Shown here: positions 1 to 5,318 of the stretch, piece by piece | Numbering within the stretch: the first letter of the stretch is position 1 | Layout of the letters: the number at the start of each line of letters is the position of its first letter | Source: an uncultured Acetatifactor sp. | GTDB lineage: Bacteria; Bacillota; Clostridia; Lachnospirales; Lachnospiraceae | Assembly: GCA_934394515.1 (NCBI GenBank) | Contig: CAKRRU010000099.1 | Coordinates: forward strand, 1-9,268 | DNA: 9,268 bases | Direction: 5' to 3' | The notes under the pieces: generated by a model | Databases searched by the model: none | What the model saw: the letters and a program-made list of their open reading frames with translations, nothing else | What the model was told of the DNA's origin: nothing | Position numbers and translations under genes: made by a program

Positions 1-567
1 AACAGGGCAATTAATAAACCTGTTGTCTGCTTATTTGTTAATATAGAATATAGTAGCCGTATTTCCAATCACGGTGGAGCCAACCCCGGTGCCACATACA
101 ACGGAAGAAAGGAAAGCGAGGATGTCCTGGCGCTGACATTAGCTGTAGGAGCCATATTGGAAGAAAACGGAGTGGACGTGTATTACACCAGGACAACGGA
201 TGTCTACGAATCTCCTTACCAGAAGGCACAGGAAGGAAACGAGGTCGGCGGAGATTATTTTGTCTCGATCCACCGCAATTCCAGTCCATATCCGAACCAG
301 TACAGCGGCGTGGAGACACTGGTTTACAATCGTTACGGTGCAGCTGCCAGAATGGCATACAATATCAATGCCAGGCTGGAACAGGTGGGATTTGTCAATC
401 TGGGAGTGAACGAGAGACCGAATCTGGTGGTGTTAAACAGCACGAATATGCCGGCAGTGTTGGTGGAGGTAGGATTTATCAATACGGATGCGGACAATAC
501 GATTTTCGATACGAAGTTTGAGGAGATCGCGCAGGCAATCGCGGAGGGAATCCTGGAGAGTATCTGA
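1..567 (+). CDS. N-acetylmuramoyl-L-alanine amidase (Amidase_3), 5'-partial
   Basis: This is a zinc-dependent peptidoglycan hydrolase of the Amidase_3 family, which cuts the bond between N-acetylmuramic acid and L-alanine of the stem peptide. The reading frame is open from base 1 to the TGA at 565-567 and has no ATG, GTG or TTG start before the conserved region, so it runs off the window edge. The metal ligands are visible: His in HGG (70-72), Glu in GRKES (112-114) and His in SIHRN (271-273). The likely catalytic Glu is in LVEVGF (466-468). The C-terminal half reads as a normal family member (YTRTTD, YSGVETLVYN, NERPNLVVL, MPAVLVEVGFIN). The oddity is the N-terminus: the family normally has a beta strand ending in D-x-G-H-G-G, but here the residues before HGG read SSRISN, and bases 1-69 are about 31% GC. 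This may be a junction or assembly edge. The link to the phosphate genes is probably only positional. Confidence 0.85.
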   Translation, partial: NRAINKPVVCLFVNIEYSSRISNHGGANPGATYNGRKESEDVLALTLAVGAILEENGVDVYYTRTTDVYESPYQKAQEGNEVGGDYFVSIHRNSSPYPNQYSGVETLVYNRYGAAARMAYNINARLEQVGFVNLGVNERPNLVVLNSTNMPAVLVEVGFINTDADNTIFDTKFEEIAQAIAEGILESI

Positions 568-646
568 AGACCGTTATGCTTTTGTGCAAAATTGTTTTAT
601 TTAAGATAATGAATGCTGCATATAAGTACGGTAAGGCTTTGCTTTT
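568..646. other. Intergenic region between the amidase gene and the pstS Pho boxes
   Basis: This AT-rich stretch follows the amidase stop. I see no convincing intrinsic terminator: the TTTTG/CAAAA dyad near 581-590 leaves only a 2-nt loop, so it is not a usable hairpin. GTAAGG (631-636) pairs with CCTTAC (656-661) over a 19-nt loop, which partly overlaps the Pho boxes; this may be chance. Transcription readthrough from the amidase gene cannot be excluded. Confidence 0.4.
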
Positions 647-688
647 TTACATAAACCTTACAAATAAATTACCGGACTGTGATATTAT
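647..688 (+). promoter_or_regulatory. Pho-box promoter of pstS
   Basis: Three hexamers repeat with exact 11-bp phasing: TTACAT (647-652), TTACAA (658-663) and TTACCG (669-674), separated by 5-bp spacers. The last one ends 8 nt before a -10-like TATTAT (683-688). The region that would hold the -35 (about 660-665, ACAAAT) has no TTGACA likeness, which fits a promoter needing an activator. Direct repeats of TT(A/T/C)ACA-like hexamers with about 5-bp spacers are the known binding pattern of Bacillus PhoP, and 11-bp-phased repeats upstream of the -10 are known for E. coli PhoB. Assigning it to the regulator encoded at 7131-7817 is inference. Confidence 0.75.
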
Positions 689-760
689 GTGAATTTCCTT
701 CATGCTAGGATGAATACGTAATCGAGAGAAAGAAAACAAACAACATGGAGGAGAATTATT

Positions 761-1681
761 ATGAGAGTAAGACACAGCAAATTATTGGCTCTGGTAGGAG
801 CAGGAATATTGGCAATCACAACACTGGTTGCCTGTGGTAACAGCGATACAGCCGCTACAGCAGAATCTTCTGCAGCAAGCACCCAAGCTGAGAGCAGCGT
901 GGCAGAGAGCACCGCAGCAGCTTCCACAGAAGCAGCAGCTGATCTGTCCGGCAGCATTTCCATGGTAGGAAGTACTTCTATGGAGAAGCTGGCAAACGCA
1001 CTGAGCGAAGCATTCATGGAGCAGTATCCGGATGTCACCGTAACCGCTGAGTTCGTAGGATCCGGCGCAGGTATCGAAGCGGTGACCAACGGAAGCGCTG
1101 ATATCGGTAATTCTTCCAGAAGCTTAAAGGAGGAGGAAAAGGCAGCAGGTGTGGTTGAGAACATTGTAGCAATCGATGGGATTGCAGTATGTGTAGACCC
1201 TGCCAACGAAGTAGCGGATCTGACCAAAGAGCAGCTGACCAACATCTACAATGGTACAGTTACCAACTGGAAAGAAGTCGGCGGTGCAGAGGAGCCTATC
1301 ATCGTGATTGGTCGCGAGGCAGGTTCCGGTACCAGAGGCGCTTTCGAAGAGCTGGTTGACTTAAAGGACGCTTGCAAGTATGCAAACGAACTGGACAGCA
1401 CCGGTGCGGTCATCGCAAAAGTAGCATCTACTCCCGGAGCAATCGGATATGCTTCCCTGGATGCACTGGATGACAGTGTTAAGGCACTTTCTTTGGAAGG
1501 TGTAGAAGCTACCGCAGAGAACATCAAGGCCGGCAACTACTTCTTAAGCAGACCTTTCGTAATGGCTACCAAGGGCGAGATCTCCGAGCAGAACGATCTG
1601 GTACAGGCATGGTTCGACTTTGTACTGGGTGATGAAGGACAGCAGGTTGCTTCCGAAGTTGGTCTGATCACTGTAAAGTAA
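761..1681 (+). CDS. pstS: Phosphate ABC transporter substrate-binding lipoprotein PstS
   Basis: PstS is the extracellular phosphate-binding component of the high-affinity PstSCAB importer. The 306-residue product begins with a lipoprotein signal: basic MRVRHSK, a hydrophobic stretch and lipobox LVAC with the lipidated Cys at residue 25. Residues 26-62 form a Ser/Ala/Thr/Glu-rich low-complexity linker, likely spanning the cell wall. The mature domain shows the phosphate-contact loops of the family: GSTSMEKL (70-77), GSGAGIEAV, IGNSSR and GREAGSGTRGAF (184-195). The start at 761 is preceded by GGAGGAG (747-753) at 7-nt spacing. Codon choice looks more biased than in the following genes, consistent with high expression of a binding protein (impression, not computed). 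It is the first gene of the pst operon, downstream of a Pho-box promoter, and a short tandem duplication spans its stop codon. Confidence 0.97.
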   Translation: MRVRHSKLLALVGAGILAITTLVACGNSDTAATAESSAASTQAESSVAESTAAASTEAAADLSGSISMVGSTSMEKLANALSEAFMEQYPDVTVTAEFVGSGAGIEAVTNGSADIGNSSRSLKEEEKAAGVVENIVAIDGIAVCVDPANEVADLTKEQLTNIYNGTVTNWKEVGGAEEPIIVIGREAGSGTRGAFEELVDLKDACKYANELDSTGAVIAKVASTPGAIGYASLDALDDSVKALSLEGVEATAENIKAGNYFLSRPFVMATKGEISEQNDLVQAWFDFVLGDEGQQVASEVGLITVK

Positions 1682-1704
1682 GATCTGATAAGTAAGATCC
1701 TGAT
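1676..1704 (+). repeat. Short tandem duplication across the pstS stop
   Basis: AAGTAAGATC occurs at 1676-1685 and again at 1690-1699, each followed by (C)TGAT, giving a near-perfect 14/15-bp tandem duplication. The first copy contains the pstS TAA stop (1679-1681); the second lies wholly in the pstS-pstC gap. Probably a small slippage duplication. Confidence 0.6.
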
Positions 1705-1723
1705 TGAGAAAAGGAAGAACGCG

Positions 1724-2662
1724 ATGAATAGTGAAACACACGCTTCAGTAATGGGTAACAGAAAAAACAAAGCGGTGGTGGAAACTGTGGCACAAATAGT
1801 ATTTACGATTTGTGCCTTCTTCGCTGTACTGGCGGTAGTTTCCATTACCTTATATATGATCATCAGCGGTACCCCGGCAATCCTGAAAGTAGGCCTTAGA
1901 GAGATCCTGTTTGGCACGGAATGGATGCCAACGGCGGCAGATCCAAAGTTCGGTATCCTGTGGGTTATTTTAACCTCTATCGTGGGTACGACGCTGGCAA
2001 TCCTGATCGGTGTGCCGGTCGGCGTGCTGACTGCGGTATTTTTGGCAGAAGTGGCACCGAAGCCCTTGGCAGCCATTGTAAAGCCTGCAGTAGAACTGTT
2101 GGCAGGCATTCCCTCCGTTATCTACGGATTGCTGGGAATCTACTTATTAAATCCTCTCATGTATAAATTGGAACGACTGATTTTTGCCGGATCCACGACA
2201 CATCAGTTCACCGGCGGTGCGAACCTGTTATCTGCCGTAATCGTCCTGGCGATCATGATCCTTCCGACCGTAATCAATATCAGTGAGACTTCTATCCGTG
2301 CGGTTCCTGCAGGAATCAAGTCTTCGTCACTGGCGCTGGGAGCTTCCCCTATGCAGACGATTTTCCGCTCTATTCTGCCGGCGGCAAAATCCGGTATCGT
2401 GACGGCCATCGTCCTGGGTGTCGGCCGTGCAATCGGCGAAGCCATGGCAATTACCCTGGTATCCGGAAGCAGTGTGAATGTGCCCCTGCCGTTTAACTCC
2501 GTACGATTCCTGACCACCGCGATCGTCAGCGAGATGGGGTATTCGTCCGGACTGCACAGACAGGTATTGTTCACCATTGGTCTGGTGTTGTTTGTATTTA
2601 TTATGATCATTAATATTGTACTCAATAAGATACTGAAGAAGGGGGCGGAAGAGAATGAATAA
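1724..2662 (+). CDS. pstC: Phosphate ABC transporter permease PstC
   Basis: PstC is one of the two membrane permease subunits of the Pst importer and pairs with PstA to form the phosphate channel. The 312-residue protein has about six hydrophobic membrane segments, the first near residues 20-47. The cytoplasmic EAA-type loop that docks on PstB lies at about 194-214 (starting VPAGIKSSSLALGAS) and is followed by the family segment GVGRAIGEAMAI (232-243). The region EVAPKPLAAIVKP...LLAGIPSVIYGLLG is characteristic of PstC. The start follows AAGGAAG (1711-1717), a moderate ribosome binding site. The gap from pstS is 42 nt with no terminator. The end overlaps pstA by 8 bp, suggesting translational coupling. 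Length is close to the family norm of about 300-320 residues. Confidence 0.96.
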   Translation: MNSETHASVMGNRKNKAVVETVAQIVFTICAFFAVLAVVSITLYMIISGTPAILKVGLREILFGTEWMPTAADPKFGILWVILTSIVGTTLAILIGVPVGVLTAVFLAEVAPKPLAAIVKPAVELLAGIPSVIYGLLGIYLLNPLMYKLERLIFAGSTTHQFTGGANLLSAVIVLAIMILPTVINISETSIRAVPAGIKSSSLALGASPMQTIFRSILPAAKSGIVTAIVLGVGRAIGEAMAITLVSGSSVNVPLPFNSVRFLTTAIVSEMGYSSGLHRQVLFTIGLVLFVFIMIINIVLNKILKKGAEENE

Positions 2663-3542
2663 TGATACCTTATACGTCAAAAAAAAGCGCCCCGTAGATA
2701 TGCTGCAGTTAGCGGCAATCTATATCTCAGCTACTTTAGCGGTAGCACTTTTACTGGGAATCATTCTGTATGTATTTGTCAAAGGTATCCGTACCGTGAA
2801 CTGGGCATTCTTAACGACAGTGACCAGTGCCAGAAAACAGACCACCGGTATCGCCGGCAACCTGTTAAATACCTTGTACATCATTGTGATCACGCTGCTG
2901 ATCGCAACCCCGATCGGCGTAGGAAGTGCCATTTATCTGAATGAATATGCAAAGCCCGGAAAACTGGTATCTCTGATTGAGTTTACCACAGAGACGCTGT
3001 CCGGCATCCCTTCCATTATCTTTGGTCTGTTCGGTATGATCTTCTTCGGAGAGACTTTAGGGTTTGGTTATTCCCTGCTGACAGGATCTTTTACACTGAC
3101 ACTGATGGTATTGCCGTTGATCACGAGAAATACGCAGGAAGCCTTAAGAACGGTGCCGGAAAGTTATCGTACCGGTGCATTGGGAATGGGATCTACGAAA
3201 TGGCATATGATCCGGACCATCCTGCTGCCGTCATCCATGCCCGGTATTGTCACAGGTATCATTCTGGCATTGGGACGTATCGTCGGAGAATCCGCGGCAC
3301 TGCTGTTTACCGCAGGAAGTGACTATAAGCTGCCGAAATTTACCGGCGCATTCGGAGACAATCTGGCGAAATTAGGTCACAAAGCATTGGAATCCGGCGG
3401 AACACTTACCATCGAGCTGTATCTGCAGATGCAGAAAGGACAATATGATAACGCTTTTGGTATCGGATGCGTGCTTGTCATTATCGTATTGATCTTAAAT
3501 CTGTTGACAAAACTGGCAGCGAATAAGCTGAGACGAGAGTAG
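2655..3542 (+). CDS. pstA: Phosphate ABC transporter permease PstA
   Basis: PstA is the second permease subunit of the Pst importer. The 295-residue product has about six membrane helices, the first near residues 17-43 after a basic N-terminus (KKKRPVDM). Typical PstA wording is seen in TLSGIPSIIFGLFGMIFFGE, and the ATPase-docking EAA loop starts near residue 165 (LRTVPESYRTGALGMGSTKW), followed by GRIVGESAALLFTAGS. The start lies inside the last codons of pstC, with a purine-rich GGGGGCGGAAGAG just upstream, so translation is probably coupled. An 82-nt gap with a hairpin separates it from pstB. Normal length and no disrupted motif. Confidence 0.96.
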   Translation: MNNDTLYVKKKRPVDMLQLAAIYISATLAVALLLGIILYVFVKGIRTVNWAFLTTVTSARKQTTGIAGNLLNTLYIIVITLLIATPIGVGSAIYLNEYAKPGKLVSLIEFTTETLSGIPSIIFGLFGMIFFGETLGFGYSLLTGSFTLTLMVLPLITRNTQEALRTVPESYRTGALGMGSTKWHMIRTILLPSSMPGIVTGIILALGRIVGESAALLFTAGSDYKLPKFTGAFGDNLAKLGHKALESGGTLTIELYLQMQKGQYDNAFGIGCVLVIIVLILNLLTKLAANKLRRE

Positions 3543-3582
3543 ACGAGTGCCTAAAAGTACAACACTAATATGGTTTCAAGGA

Positions 3583-3599
3583 TGTGGGAAGATCCCACA
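3583..3599 (+). other. RNA hairpin between pstA and pstB
   Basis: TGTGGGA (3583-3589) and TCCCACA (3593-3599) form a perfect 7-bp stem with a 3-nt loop. No T-run follows (the next bases are GAGTGAAAAATAAGG), so it does not look like an intrinsic terminator. Hairpins of this sort within operons can act as mRNA stability or processing elements; that role here is inference. Confidence 0.55.
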
Positions 3600-3624
3600 G
3601 AGTGAAAAATAAGGAGAAACAGAC

Positions 3625-4383
3625 ATGGCTAACAGTAAGATATCAGTGGAAAATCTGAACCTCCATTACGGAGAGAATCATGCACTGAAAAATGTAAATA
3701 TGGAAATTAAAGAAAATGCCATCACTGCATTTATCGGCCCCAGCGGCTGCGGAAAATCCACTTTTCTGCGCTGCCTGAACCGTATGAATGATCTGGTGGA
3801 CGGCTGCAGGGTCGAAGGGAAAGTGATGTTGGACGGAGAGGATATTTATGACAAGCGTGTGGATACCACCCTGCTTCGTAAAAAAGTAGGTATGGTGTTC
3901 CAGCAGCCGAATCCTTTTCCGATGTCTATCTATGATAATATTGCCTATGGACCCAGACTGCATGGCATCAAGAATAAAAAAGAACTGGATGAGATTGTGG
4001 AACGTTCCCTGCAGGGTGCCGCAATCTTTGAGGAAGTGAGGGACCGTCTGCACAAGTCGGCATTGGGTCTGTCCGGCGGACAGCAGCAGAGACTGTGTAT
4101 TGCCAGAGCCCTGGCAGTATCTCCGGAAGTCCTTTTGATGGATGAGCCGACTTCCGCACTGGATCCTATTTCTACCCTGAAGATCGAGGAACTGATGGAA
4201 TCGCTGAAAAAGCAATATACTGTAGTCATCGTAACCCACAATATGCAGCAGGCAGCCCGTGTGTCGGATGATACCGCATTTTTCCTGGTAGGAGAAGTGG
4301 TAGAGAAGAATGCTACCTCAGAGATCTTCGCAAGACCTCAGGACAAACGGACAGAAGATTATATTACCGGACGGTTCGGTTGA
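3625..4383 (+). CDS. pstB: Phosphate ABC transporter ATP-binding protein PstB
   Basis: PstB is the cytoplasmic ATPase that drives phosphate import through PstC/PstA. The 252-residue protein carries a full set of ABC motifs: Walker [10 protein letters not shown] (38-46), Q-loop in [18 protein letters not shown] signature LSGGQQQR (from residue 149), Walker [13 protein letters not shown] (Asp173, Glu174) and the switch histidine in VTHN (His205). The stretch [20 protein letters not shown] and the ending EDYITGRFG are diagnostic for PstB. The start follows AAGGAG (3611-3616) at 8-nt spacing. The stop is 18 nt before phoU. Length and motifs are normal and no residue is missing. Confidence 0.98.
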   Translation: MANSKISVENLNLHYGENHALKNVNMEIKENAITAFIGPSGCGKSTFLRCLNRMNDLVDGCRVEGKVMLDGEDIYDKRVDTTLLRKKVGMVFQQPNPFPMSIYDNIAYGPRLHGIKNKKELDEIVERSLQGAAIFEEVRDRLHKSALGLSGGQQQRLCIARALAVSPEVLLMDEPTSALDPISTLKIEELMESLKKQYTVVIVTHNMQQAARVSDDTAFFLVGEVVEKNATSEIFARPQDKRTEDYITGRFG

Positions 4384-4401
4384 TAAAAGGAGGAACGGGA
4401 T

Positions 4402-5067
4402 ATGTCACCCAGAGTTTTATTTGAACAGGAATTGGAACTTTTGAAAAATAAGGTCACCGAAATGGGAGAGCATGCGGAGATCAGTTATGACCGTATGGTG
4501 TACGGTATCCGGGAAAATAAAGAAGATGTCCTGAATACGCTCCTGGATACGGATCACAAGATGGTGGATATGCAGCGCAGTATCGAGGCAATGTGCCTGA
4601 CACTCCTTACCAGGCAGCAGCCGGTGGCAAGAGATATGAGAACAGTGTCCGCAGCACTGAAGGTAGTATCCGATATCGAGCGGATCGGAGACCATGTGGG
4701 AGATATCGCGGAACTGTATCTGCGTATGGGCAATGTCAACGGCGAGGGCGAGTATGAACATCAGCTCCTCGATATGATGGAAGAAGCAAAGGAAATGATT
4801 CATTCTTCTGTGGAAGCCTTCGTAGACGGAGATGAGAATGTCGCAAAGCAGGTGATCGCACATGATGATGTGGTGGATGACCTCTTTAATAAGATGAAGG
4901 ACAAGATGATGAACGCAATCCGCAATCAGGATCTGGATGCCGACAGAGTAGTAGATTATCTGATGGTTGCCAAATATCTGGAGAAGGTCGGAGACCATGC
5001 GGTGAATATTGCGCAGTGGGCAATGTTCCAGATCACCGGAGATATGGAAGGGGTCAGGTTGTACTAG
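4402..5067 (+). CDS. phoU: Phosphate signalling complex protein PhoU
   Basis: PhoU is a cytoplasmic helical protein that links the Pst transporter to the PhoR kinase and restrains phosphate uptake and Pho regulon expression when phosphate is plentiful (established for E. coli and relatives). The 221-residue product has the two homologous three-helix bundles of the family, each with an E(D)xxxD metal-binding motif: DIERIGDH (91-98) and LEKVGDH (ending at His199). The start follows a strong AAAGGAGG ribosome binding site (ending 4393). It is the last gene of the pst operon, 18 nt after pstB, and is followed by a 251-nt intergenic region with strong secondary structure. The next gene encodes another PhoU domain fused to a transporter. 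Confidence 0.97.
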   Translation: MSPRVLFEQELELLKNKVTEMGEHAEISYDRMVYGIRENKEDVLNTLLDTDHKMVDMQRSIEAMCLTLLTRQQPVARDMRTVSAALKVVSDIERIGDHVGDIAELYLRMGNVNGEGEYEHQLLDMMEEAKEMIHSSVEAFVDGDENVAKQVIAHDDVVDDLFNKMKDKMMNAIRNQDLDADRVVDYLMVAKYLEKVGDHAVNIAQWAMFQITGDMEGVRLY

Positions 5068-5076
5068 CCTTAATTC

Positions 5077-5108
5077 GCAAAACCGCCTCTGCGAGGCTTA
5101 CCTTTTGC
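5077..5108 (+). terminator. Possible weak terminator hairpin after phoU
   Basis: GCCTC (5085-5089) and GAGGC (5093-5097) form a 5-bp GC stem with a TGC loop. Outer arms GCAAAA (5077-5082) and TTTTGC (5103-5108) can extend it across an internal loop. It starts 9 nt after the phoU stop. The following sequence (TTACCTTTTGC) is only moderately T-rich, so termination may be partial. It could instead belong to the adjacent structured repeat. Confidence 0.4.
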
Positions 5109-5124
5109 TCATCAAGGCTGCTTC

Positions 5125-5194
5125 GCCAAAGAAATATTATAATATGTTCTTACGTATGCAAGCATCCGGCGAACATATTATAATATTTCATGGC
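5125..5194. repeat. Large inverted repeat (perfect 19-bp arms, 21-nt loop)
   Basis: The arm GAAATATTATAATATGTTC (5131-5149) is exactly reverse-complemented at 5171-5189. Outside it, GCCA (5125-5128) pairs with TGGC (5191-5194) across a small 2x1 internal loop. Each arm also contains the perfect 12-bp palindrome ATATTATAATAT (5134-5145 and 5175-5186). The 21-nt loop (5150-5170) holds TACGTA and ATGC-AA-GCAT palindromic bits. Such a structure could be a dispersed intergenic palindromic repeat or miniature element, or an mRNA end-protecting stem. Only one copy lies in this window, so a repeat family is inferred. Confidence 0.7.
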
Positions 5195-5211
5195 TCTGAA
5201 TAGTTATAATT

Positions 5212-5264
5212 TTACATACATTTTACATTTGAAGATATTGCATTTTACATAAGCAAGATATAGT
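5212..5264 (+). promoter_or_regulatory. Pho-box promoter of the Na/Pi cotransporter gene
   Basis: TTACAT occurs at 5212-5217, 5223-5228 and 5245-5250, each as the octamer TTTTACAT. The starts are 11 and 22 bp apart, so all lie on one 11-bp phase with a degenerate position at 5234 (GATATT). The last box ends 8 nt before a -10-like TATAGT (5259-5264), exactly the spacing seen before pstS, and there is no good -35. This is strong evidence that one Pho-type regulator controls both operons. The regulator's identity as the product of 7131-7817 is inference. Confidence 0.78.
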
Positions 5265-5279
5265 GAAAAAAGAAACTGA

Positions 5280-5305
5280 AAATGTAAAGATTGTTATGTA
5301 AAATG
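5280..5305 (-). promoter_or_regulatory. Inverted Pho-like boxes downstream of the -10
   Basis: Two reverse-oriented copies of the box lie between the -10 and the start codon: ATGTAA at 5282-5287 and at 5296-5301, spaced 14 bp rather than 11. The second is part of TTATGTAAAATG (5294-5305), an exact inverted repeat of CATTTTACATAA (5241-5252). The first, AAATGTAAA (5280-5288), is an exact inverted repeat of TTTACATTT (5222-5230). The downstream copy abuts the ribosome binding site GAGAGG (5305-5310). A repressor-like or looping role is possible but unproven. Confidence 0.45.
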
Positions 5306-5318
5306 AGAGGATCAGAGT

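Noticed and set aside
1..68. Reverse-strand frame at the window edge that starts with TTG after a stop and encodes a somewhat hydrophobic stretch
   Set aside because: Only about 22 codons long, no ribosome site, and an open frame of that length is common by chance.
582..610. Possible vegetative promoter TTGTGC-17-GATAAT upstream of the Pho boxes
   Set aside because: The -35 matches the consensus at only three positions, and the Pho-box promoter explains pstS expression better.
700..1245. 181-residue reverse-strand frame opposite pstS
   Set aside because: It is antisense to a clear PstS with lipobox and phosphate-binding motifs; its Ser/Ala-rich content mirrors pstS codon usage.
1537..2109. 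190-residue reverse-strand frame across pstS and pstC
   Set aside because: It overlaps two well-supported genes and shows no recognisable domain.
5009..5203. 64-residue open frame on + overlapping the phoU end and the intergenic repeat
   Set aside because: It starts within phoU in another frame, has no ribosome binding site and runs through the palindromic repeat, so it looks like a non-coding frame.
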